Shown: in pieces, positions 26,421 through 31,974 of the stretch
How the letters are laid out: every line of letters starts with the position of its first letter
Numbering within the stretch: the stretch's first letter is position 1
Assembly: GCA_023428135.1 (NCBI GenBank)
Contig: JAEYZG010000007.1
Location: 1-31,974, forward strand
Reading direction: 5' to 3'
Origin: Bacteroidota bacterium
GTDB lineage: Bacteria > Bacteroidota > Bacteroidia > Cytophagales > Cytophagaceae
Length of the DNA stretch: 31,974 nucleotides
Notes under the pieces: generated by a model
Told to the model about the DNA's origin: nothing
The model's database searches: none
What the model saw: only the letters and a program-made list of their open reading frames with translations
Position numbers and translations under genes: made by a program

Positions 26421-26581
26421 TCTCCTGTTTTTTGTACTTAGCAATTGGGAAAAGTAAGAAGTAACGAAATTTTGAAAAAAAGTTTAGAGGGTGGGAAATG
26501 CTTCTTTGGGGGATTTTGAAATTACTGGTAAATTGTAGGAGAAATGAAAAAATAGATGCAATTAGGGATGTATTAACTAAT
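26421..26581 (+). repeat. Cargo-flanking repeat, copy B
   Basis: Copy B is homologous to copy A (19191-19350) throughout and to copy C (27981-28064) in the middle. It lies between the 5' end of the minus-strand 944-aa protein gene and the plus-strand 429-aa protein gene. With copy C it forms direct repeats around that gene. Confidence 0.8.
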
Positions 26582-26632
26582 TGTACGTCATTATAAATAA
26601 ATTCCTTTTTTTACTTTTTAATCAATAAAAAT

Positions 26633-27922
26633 ATGCATGAAACACTAAATCTGATTTGCAATTCTTTAGATAGTCTTGGAACTGCCATTGAAAACGCAAC
26701 GTCTGAAGATAGGACATTAACAGAATGGCATGGATGGCACCATCCCGCTTTAACTCGGCAGGATTTAGCTAACATATCTTTTAAATTAGCTAAAAGGATT
26801 AGAGAAAATTCAACTGACACTATCGATAATGAATCCAACGAAATATTAAAACAAATTCCTAGAAGATTAAACTTAATTCAAGGTTCTATATTGCCATATT
26901 TTTTCAATGGTCATGGACACCAATCAATACCTGCTTACTTTTCCACTATCAATTGGGCAACAATGCTTTTAGAACCAATAATTGGCTGGCAGGTCTTGAC
27001 CGATAATAAGGCTATGCCTAATCAGCTTGCCAATAGATTAAGAAGTATTAGTGCCGAGCTTTCTGAATTGACTCCTGATAAGGATAAATTAGAACAACAA
27101 ATAAAATTAATTCAAGAAGCAACAATTACAGCAGAAACACTTCCAACAGACCTTGAAAATCTTAGAAATTCAAGAAATAAGGTAAATCAGCTTGAAAAAG
27201 AATCAGCCGTACTTCATTCTGAAATGGAAAAGCTATCAAAAAGTGCCAATGAGTCATATAAATCTATCAATTCAAAAAAAGAAGAAACAGATAAGCTAGT
27301 TGAACTTTGTGGCGAAGCTTATAGAATTACCACTACTAAAGGTCTTGCCGGAGCTTTTGACAATAGAGTTTTCAAATTATCAATATCCATGTGGGTTTGG
27401 GTATCTTTTCTTGTGATCGCATTAGTAACCGGAGCTATTATTGGATCAAATAGAATTACAACATTGACACAAACTATAAAAGATCCCAATATTGGGGCAG
27501 GGATTATCGTTCTTCAAATCGTTTTATCTATATTAAGTATAGGTGCACCACTATGGTTTGCTTGGTTAGCAACTAAACAAATAACCCAAAACTTTAGACT
27601 ATCCGAAGATTATGCATTTAAGGCATCTGTTGCAAAAGCTTATGAAGGATACAGAAAAGAAGCAGTGAGAATAGATGAAGCTTTTGAAGCACGATTGTTT
27701 AGTGCGGCACTTACAAGATTAGAGGAGGCTCCTTTAAGATTAGTAGATCATGAAACATATGGTAGTCCATGGCATGAGTTTGTTAGTTCAAGGTCATTTC
27801 AGGAAGCCCTACATTTAATTCCTGGATTCAAAAATAAATATGTTTCAGCTATCAAAGGAATAGGAAAAAACCAGAATAAAGTTGAGTCAAAAGCTGATTT
27901 AATAGATTCAGAAGAAAAATAA
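26633..27922 (+). CDS. Coiled-coil membrane protein of unknown function
   Basis: The first 120 of 429 residues are helical. A coiled coil covers about 135-225, rich in Glu/Lys/Ser heptads (KVNQLEKESAVLHSEMEKLS). Two membrane segments follow at about 252-270 and 290-314, with a short loop between them. A cytoplasmic helical domain begins with LSEDYAFKASVAKAYEGY and contains EARLFSAALTRLEEAP. I recognise the overall arrangement from accessory regions but cannot name a family. Both ends of the gene region carry an imperfect inverted pair (26583-26594 and 27925-27936), and direct repeats B and C flank it, so it looks like an inserted unit. The ATG at 26633 is well placed, after the repeat boundary. 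A membrane-sensing or defence role is speculative. Confidence 0.7.
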   Translation: MHETLNLICNSLDSLGTAIENATSEDRTLTEWHGWHHPALTRQDLANISFKLAKRIRENSTDTIDNESNEILKQIPRRLNLIQGSILPYFFNGHGHQSIPAYFSTINWATMLLEPIIGWQVLTDNKAMPNQLANRLRSISAELSELTPDKDKLEQQIKLIQEATITAETLPTDLENLRNSRNKVNQLEKESAVLHSEMEKLSKSANESYKSINSKKEETDKLVELCGEAYRITTTKGLAGAFDNRVFKLSISMWVWVSFLVIALVTGAIIGSNRITTLTQTIKDPNIGAGIIVLQIVLSILSIGAPLWFAWLATKQITQNFRLSEDYAFKASVAKAYEGYRKEAVRIDEAFEARLFSAALTRLEEAPLRLVDHETYGSPWHEFVSSRSFQEALHLIPGFKNKYVSAIKGIGKNQNKVESKADLIDSEEK

Positions 27923-27950
27923 AAATAATAACGAACGCCTTCTCTACTTC

Positions 27951-27972
27951 GTGGACTCCCCTGACAGTCCAC
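27951..27972 (+). terminator. Hairpin after the coiled-coil membrane protein gene
   Basis: GTGGACT (27951-27957) and AGTCCAC (27966-27972) form a perfect 7-bp stem with an 8-base loop, followed by AATTT. It could act as a weak terminator or be the stem of a decayed recombination site. Confidence 0.4.
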
Positions 27973-27980
27973 AATTTCAC

Positions 27981-28064
27981 TTAACGAAATTTTGAAAAAA
28001 AACTTAGGGATGGGCAAATTACACTTTTGTCGATTGTGAAATTACTGGTAAATTATAGTGAGAA
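27981..28064 (+). repeat. Cargo-flanking repeat, copy C (partial)
   Basis: This shorter copy of the A/B repeat keeps TTAACGAAATTTTGAAAAAA, the centre and GAAATTACTGGTAAATT. It diverges after about 28064. It lies between the 429-aa gene and the first well-formed cassette. Confidence 0.75.
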
Positions 28065-28091
28065 GGAGATATAGATCGTCGAGGTGTGCAT

Positions 28092-28147
28092 ATCCTTCCA
28101 AATTGGAGAGATTGTAGCACTTGAGTGGATATATGAAGTAGTTAGGC
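28092..28147 (+). other. 3' half of an attC-like site (R' core GTTAGGC)
   Basis: GTTAGGC (28141-28147) fits the integron R' consensus GTTRRRY. CATATCC (28090-28096) pairs with GGATAT (28130-28135) just inside it, giving the L-box position seen in the next site (CATAT about five bases from the core). No R'' core is recognisable on the left side, so this junction is incomplete or diverged. Confidence 0.45.
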
Positions 28148-28885
28148 ATAATTATAAAATGACACTGCTCTACATCACATTAGGGTTACTTGTAACAACA
28201 GGACTTTTTGTCTACTTGAGATACTTTATTCCTTTGAGACCAATGGAGCCAGGTTTTGAATATGTTTACGTCAACGAAGATGGAACGGTGAGCGAATTAA
28301 GTGATGAAGACGTTGAATATTTAAAAACAGAGTTTTCACCTGCTGACGGTGCAAGACCTTACATTAAAAGTCGGTATAGAGAACTAACACCAGATAAGAA
28401 AATATCAGGTTTCATATTACGAAAGCGAGTGCCAAAGAAAATCGAAATACAATCATTTAAAGACCCGAATGAAAAAAGGACAATTGCATGGATTTACTTA
28501 TCAGTTTCGATAGCTTCTCAAACTGAACCTGCTGACTTCAATGGAATTAGTATGATAGCAGATGGAATTAACCATGCTGTTCCGACTCAGAAAGAATTAC
28601 AAAACTCCACCTCTTGGCTGATCAGCAAAGGATTAATCAAAAAAGTTGGTAAGAAATATACATTGACAGAAAAAGGAAAGGAAGATTACACCACGGTTCA
28701 AAAAGAAACAAAAACACTTTTGAATATGTGGAATGACTTAGAGAAAAAAATAAAAAACTATGCCTAACACAGCATATAGCTTATGGCGGGTGAACGGCTA
28801 CCAGCAAGGTTTTCGCTCCGTAGCTAGCTTTGGGTTCGGGGGACAGAAAAGTGCTTCTAAACCGCCACAATCCATATGCAAACCG
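28142..28885 (+). mobile_element. Putative integron-type gene cassette 1
   Basis: The unit starts at the TT of GTTAGGC and ends at the G before TTATGT, the positions at which an integron integrase would cut. Its first bases GTTAGGCATA (28141-28150) are the exact reverse complement of TATGCCTAAC (28759-28768) at its 3' side, as expected when a cassette's own start rebuilds its attC on excision. It carries one gene, whose stop codon lies within the R'' core. Confidence 0.55.
28159..28767 (+). CDS. Membrane-anchored protein with winged-helix-like C-terminus
   Basis: I start the gene at ATG 28159, giving 202 residues; the open frame extends upstream to a GTG at 28084, but that part would cross the attC-like core and has no protein character. 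The N-terminus is one membrane segment (about 2-22, LLYITLGLLVTTGLFVYL). An acidic middle domain (VYVNEDGTVSELSDEDVEYL) follows. The last about 75 residues (ADGINHAVPTQKEL, SWLISKGLIKKVGKKYTLTE) look like a winged-helix or similar domain. I recognise no named family. The stop codon TAA is embedded in the R'' core of the following attC-like site, a common feature of integron cassette genes. A possible function is membrane-tethered sensing or regulation, which is inference. Confidence 0.65.
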   Translation: MTLLYITLGLLVTTGLFVYLRYFIPLRPMEPGFEYVYVNEDGTVSELSDEDVEYLKTEFSPADGARPYIKSRYRELTPDKKISGFILRKRVPKKIEIQSFKDPNEKRTIAWIYLSVSIASQTEPADFNGISMIADGINHAVPTQKELQNSTSWLISKGLIKKVGKKYTLTEKGKEDYTTVQKETKTLLNMWNDLEKKIKNYA

Positions 28886-28891
28886 TTATGT
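28762..28891 (+). other. attC-like recombination site
   Basis: This 130-bp imperfect palindrome has R'' GCCTAAC (28762-28768) and R' GTTATGT (28885-28891). Inside the cores, GCATAT (28772-28777) pairs with ATATGC (28874-28879) and TGGCGG (28784-28789) with CCGCCA (28862-28867), with a bulged stretch between. Size and organisation (R, short spacer, L, bulge, variable loop) match long attC sites such as Vibrio-type repeats. R' departs from GTTRRRY at one position. Confidence 0.6.
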
Positions 28892-29441
28892 GATATTATT
28901 AAACCTAAACATAAAATAAATTTATAAATGTGCGACAAAAGTTTGATTAAAGATTTAGTGCCTGTAATAAGTTTACTGATAGCAGGATTAAGCATATATT
29001 TGGCCTATTCAGGAAGAAGGAACTTCCTCAAACAAAATTATTATTCAAAAAAGATTGAAGGCTATCTTGAATTGCAAGAAGCTTTGATAAAGTTAATTGC
29101 AACTTTAAACTCTTGTTTCGAAGAGAAACTTAAAGATGGAATTGAAATAGAAAAAAAGACAAGAAGTGTATATGTAGAATATCAGAATATAATGCTTAAA
29201 TACGGGATTATATTTGATAATAGCGTAGTAGATCAACTTGTTGAATTCAATAAGTTATATAATAGCTTAACCAATTTGAATAATGTATCAAAGGCTTCAA
29301 TAGATTTTAATAAAGAAACTGAACCATTTAAAATATTTAAAAAATCATTCCTCGATATCATTTTGGAAATTAGAAAGTGCCTAGGCTCTTCAAAAATTAA
29401 TGATGAAATCATAAATAATATAAAATAAAGCATCACATAAC
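28886..29441 (+). mobile_element. Putative integron-type gene cassette 2 (3' site decayed)
   Basis: This unit begins at the TT of GTTATGTGAT (28885-28894). The exact reverse complement ATCACATAAC lies at 29432-29441, just after the stop codon of its gene. The rest of the expected attC palindrome and its R' core are not recognisable downstream, so the true right end is beyond 29441 or lost. Confidence 0.5.
28928..29428 (+). CDS. Small membrane-anchored helical protein
   Basis: This 166-residue protein has a single N-terminal membrane segment (about 8-28, LVPVISLLIAGLSIYLAYS) followed by a basic patch (GRRNFLKQ) and about 130 residues of helical, charged sequence. There are no catalytic motifs and I do not recognise a family. 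It begins about 37 bp after the attC-like site, and its TAA ends 3 bp before the matching inverted core at 29432-29441, so it fills its putative cassette almost completely. It is similar in design (one TM plus a soluble helical tail) to the previous cassette gene, but the sequences differ. ATG start. Confidence 0.6.
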   Translation: MCDKSLIKDLVPVISLLIAGLSIYLAYSGRRNFLKQNYYSKKIEGYLELQEALIKLIATLNSCFEEKLKDGIEIEKKTRSVYVEYQNIMLKYGIIFDNSVVDQLVEFNKLYNSLTNLNNVSKASIDFNKETEPFKIFKKSFLDIILEIRKCLGSSKINDEIINNIK

Positions 29442-29562
29442 ATTGTGAGGTTTTATTTCAGGGATTCGAAACAATTGAAGACATCACATAAAAATCCTTC
29501 ACTTTTTTATTATTTTCAAATGGCGTGATGGGTGCGATATAAGTAAATGATGAAGGGTTCTC

Positions 29563-29598
29563 TCATCCGTGGCCTGTCAGGGGCAAGGACACGGATGA
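29563..29598. other. Hairpin between convergent genes
   Basis: TCATCCGTG (29563-29571) pairs perfectly with CACGGATGA (29590-29598) around an 18-base loop. It lacks a T run. TCATCCGTGGCCT is also present in reverse at 21384-21396. Confidence 0.4.
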
Positions 29599-29622
29599 AG
29601 GAAGCAGCAGAGGAAAGAAGCT

Positions 29623-30084
29623 TTAAACAAATTCCCAGTCATTATAAATAGCGCATTGGCCTTCATATTCACCGCCTTCTCCCAGAAGGTTGAATAATAC
29701 CACATTTTTAATATAAAATTTCTTTCCGGAACAACTTTCTCTCAGCGCTTTTTCTGTAAAGGTTATCCCCTTTTCCTGACCTTCTTTAATAAGTTTCAAT
29801 CTTTGCGCCGTTTCAGTTGTGCCAGCCGACCTCCTTGAAGGTAATTTAATCATCTCATCCCAGGTATACTCCCATAATTCCTGTGCTTTCAGATTTACAT
29901 AATTGTAAATAGGATCAGCTTGGGTTCCATGTGATAATATTACAAATGGTGCATTATACATTTTCTCAGATAACTCCGATTCATGAAGCTCTTCTTCAAA
30001 CAACTCTTTACCTGTCCAGAATTTATAATTCTTTGCTATCAGCTTACAATGCTTAACCGTATCAGGATTCATCCATATTTTCAT
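29623..30084 (-). CDS. MEKHLA-domain protein
   Basis: The whole 153-residue protein matches the MEKHLA domain, a PAS-like ligand-binding module. Recognisable motifs in order are NAPFVILSHGTQADPIYNYVN, split here as APFVILSHG and DPIYNYVN, then the aromatic ALELWEYTWDE-type helix, LPSRRSAG, the GITFTEKALRESCSGKKF segment and a GQCAIYNDWEF ending. The length is typical of a stand-alone MEKHLA protein. Such proteins are found in plants and bacteria and are thought to bind a small ligand; the ligand is unknown. It is a single gene on the minus strand with an ATG start, presumably cytosolic. Nothing in its neighbourhood suggests a pathway. Confidence 0.9.
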   Translation of the reverse strand: MKIWMNPDTVKHCKLIAKNYKFWTGKELFEEELHESELSEKMYNAPFVILSHGTQADPIYNYVNLKAQELWEYTWDEMIKLPSRRSAGTTETAQRLKLIKEGQEKGITFTEKALRESCSGKKFYIKNVVLFNLLGEGGEYEGQCAIYNDWEFV

Positions 30085-30613
30085 TACAATATATATTTTA
30101 ATCTTATTAACGATTTTTTACCAAAGGTGAGATCATATGTGTCAATGATACATCCGTAACCTACACCAATCAAGACTGGAAATATAAGCTCAAATTTTCT
30201 TCGAACCTCTGCACCCAATAGTCCTCGTTTCTAATGAGTATTTCCAAGAATAGCGATTGTATCGCTATTCTTAAACAACAGTCATCCTTACCAGTCCCTT
30301 TCCTCCTCCTCCCCGGCCCGGTGTCTGCAACTGACGGAATCTTTCCAAAGGTACTGCATTAAATAATACCGGGTAACTATTATTACTTATCATTCCTTTT
30401 TATTTTTAAATTAAACAGCTAAATAATTTTTTATTAAGGTAACGTCGTATATTCCATCACAGATTGCAGAAAATATTTTAGTTAAGCAGGGATTGAGAGA
30501 TTCCGTCCGGTGCAGACACCATAGCCGTCAACCTAAGAAAAAAACTATAGGAAAATAAAGTAAAAAGTGTTTTAAATCGTAAAATTCGCGGTTTTTCAAC
30601 ATATATATCCAGA
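30085..30613. other. Non-coding region before the transposase gene, with several palindromes
   Basis: No gene is seen. AAGAATAGCGAT and ATCGCTATTCTT (30246-30272) form a perfect 12-bp stem with a 3-base loop. CCGGTGTCTGCA at 30318-30329 recurs in reverse at 30509-30520; the homology extends over about 25 bases (GACGGAATCT), giving an inverted pair around 165 bp of AT-rich sequence. The likely left end of the insertion sequence starts at about 30527. Confidence 0.55.
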
Positions 30614-31939
30614 ATGGTATCTAGCTCTAATCTTGATATAATAGCAAAAGCTACGGGCTTTAAACAGAGAAAATCTACTATTTCTCCTCAGGCATTTTTA
30701 GATACTGTCTTTTTTACTAATGCTCAGTCAAGTCCATCCTTATCTGAATATAGTATTGATTTTACGAAAAGCACAGGATGCATTGTAAGTAAGCAAGCTA
30801 TTGACAAAAGATTTAATGAGCGAACTAAAGATATGCTCTCTCTTCTGCTACAGAAGGTTATTAGTCAACAAATAAAAAGGGAAGTTATTAATATCGAGGA
30901 AGCCAACTTGTTTAGTGAAATAAGGATAATGGATAGCTCTGAATTTGTTTTATCTAAAAAGGCAGCTGATAGATTTCCGGGCTATGGAGGAGTTGGACGT
31001 GAAGCAATAGCTCAAATACAATTTGAATATGAATTGTTAAATGGTAAAGTTACAGAGCTTTCTATTGGATCAGCACGTGATTCAGATAGTATTGAAGGCA
31101 TGAAGAATATCGATACTATTCCAGAAAATGCATTACTCATAAGAGATCTTGGATATTTCTCTCCTAAGAACTTTAAGGAAATTAGCAAAAGAGGTATTTC
31201 TTTCATCAGTAGAGGAAAGTCACAATGGAATTTTTATATAAAAGAGAATGATCGATTAGTTTTATTAAGTACTAAAGATATTATACATAGATTGAAGAAG
31301 CAAAGGGGGAAATATTTAGATATTGAAGTAATTACAGGCTCCAAAGTCCTGACCCCGGTTCGACTTATTGCTAATTTACTTACCAAAGAACAGACAAAGA
31401 ATCGAATAAAAAGAAAAACAGCCAATAGAGGAAAGTTAGGGAAGGAAGCCATGGAAAGCTCATGCCTTAACCTTTTTGTTACCAATATACAACGAGATGT
31501 GCTAAGTCCTGAAACAGTATACCGTCTCTATACTTTAAGATGGCAAGTTGAATTAATTTTTAAAACTTGGAAAAGTATTTTAAAGGTAAATAATATACAC
31601 TCAATGAATCCAATACGTCTAGAATGTATAATCCTTATTAAGCTTCTATGGATTATGCTCAATTGGTCAATATTAAAGCTTTTACAAGCTGAGACACAAA
31701 GAGACATAAGTCTACACAAATTAACTCATACGATGATGAGCAGATCAAAAATACTTAAGCTTTCTATCTTAAGAGACTATTTGCGTCTTTACAATTGGCT
31801 ATTAGAAATGATGGACATAAGTATACTACACCATCAAAAAGAATATAAAAGGAATTGTGATAAAATGCCAGATATAATCTCTTGCACATATATAAAAACA
31901 GCTTAAGTTTATATCTTTACATAAAAAAAAACGGTTGAC
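30527..31939 (+). mobile_element. IS4-family insertion sequence (ends approximate)
   Basis: The transposase gene is flanked by GTCAACC at 30527-30533 and its reverse complement GGTTGAC at 31933-31939, followed on the inside by A/T runs. The inverted ends beyond these 7 bases are poorly conserved and I see no clear target duplication, so the boundaries are uncertain. The right end lies near the window edge. Confidence 0.5.
30614..31906 (+). CDS. IS4-family DDE transposase
   Basis: This 430-residue transposase is complete. The catalytic triad can be placed at Asp about 107 (IMDSSEF), Asp about 178 (LLIRDLGYF) and Glu about 312, inside the IS4 signature Y-x2-R-x3-E-x6-K (YTLRWQVELIFKTWK). The N-terminal region is helical and the C-terminal part (WIMLNWSILKLLQ) is typical of the family. 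The frame is intact from ATG to TAA, so the element could still be active. It moves by cut-and-paste transposition of its flanking inverted ends. It is not related to the cassette-type sites described upstream. Confidence 0.92.
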   Translation: MVSSSNLDIIAKATGFKQRKSTISPQAFLDTVFFTNAQSSPSLSEYSIDFTKSTGCIVSKQAIDKRFNERTKDMLSLLLQKVISQQIKREVINIEEANLFSEIRIMDSSEFVLSKKAADRFPGYGGVGREAIAQIQFEYELLNGKVTELSIGSARDSDSIEGMKNIDTIPENALLIRDLGYFSPKNFKEISKRGISFISRGKSQWNFYIKENDRLVLLSTKDIIHRLKKQRGKYLDIEVITGSKVLTPVRLIANLLTKEQTKNRIKRKTANRGKLGKEAMESSCLNLFVTNIQRDVLSPETVYRLYTLRWQVELIFKTWKSILKVNNIHSMNPIRLECIILIKLLWIMLNWSILKLLQAETQRDISLHKLTHTMMSRSKILKLSILRDYLRLYNWLLEMMDISILHHQKEYKRNCDKMPDIISCTYIKTA

Positions 31940-31974
31940 CTTCCGATATTTAAGGTCTAAAAAAAACATGGAAA

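Noticed and set aside
28084..28158. Upstream GTG start for the cassette 1 gene
   Set aside because: The extension would run through the attC-like half-site and lacks protein character; the ATG at 28159 begins directly with the membrane segment.
30614..31906. Integrase for the cassette system
   Set aside because: The gene is a DDE transposase with the IS4 signature, not a tyrosine recombinase, so it cannot act on attC sites.

Overview
The window looks like a chromosomal accessory region of a gliding Bacteroidetes bacterium, probably of the Cytophagales. The evidence is low GC content, several very large secreted proteins ending in type IX secretion (Por/gliding) sorting tails, long intergenic gaps, and almost no Shine-Dalgarno sequences. 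No rRNA, complete tRNA, CRISPR array or integrase gene is visible.

Layout. 1-957 is non-coding and begins with a degenerate repeat array. 958-2031 holds two small plus-strand genes, a four-helix membrane protein and an unknown. 2273-6531 is a minus-strand block of accessory genes. In transcription order these are a KAP-family P-loop NTPase split by a +1 frameshift, a membrane protein, a 153-aa unknown and a protein with a HEPN-type R-x4-H motif. 6532-7794 is non-coding; it contains a large nested palindrome (6702-6892), an 11-bp tandem repeat and a dispersed repeat. 7795-13107 is a minus-strand pair: a small exported protein and a 1596-aa Asp-box/PA14/Ig/T9SS protein. 13108-16270 is mostly decayed genes (GNAT, SDR and LuxR fragments and a copy of the tail of the 958-1344 gene) around one intact SDR-fold gene and one small unknown. 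16465-26337 carries three related minus-strand T9SS metallopeptidase-like proteins, each with a DUF4859-like module before the sorting tail. An OLD-family ATPase/TOPRIM nuclease gene sits on the plus strand among them. 26633-29428 holds three plus-strand membrane-associated accessory genes. 29623-30084 encodes a MEKHLA-domain protein, and 30614-31906 an IS4-family transposase.

Main observation. Two adjacent plus-strand genes (28159-28767 and 28928-29428) have the anatomy of integron gene cassettes. Each begins with a GTTRRRY-like core and is followed by its exact reverse complement next to or overlapping the stop codon, with 10 of 10 bases matching in both cases. The two genes are separated by a 130-bp imperfect palindrome resembling an attC site. 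The plus-strand genes at 26633 and 19388 show weaker versions of the same paired ends. The 5' sides of the genes at 19388, 26633 and 28159 all lie just after copies of one non-coding repeat, and in two of those the boundary falls at the same place in the repeat. This suggests an integrase-less, attC-like cassette system delivering small membrane and defence-type genes into a cluster of secreted metallopeptidases. The KAP and HEPN genes to the left may be a separate defence locus. All functional statements about defence are inference.
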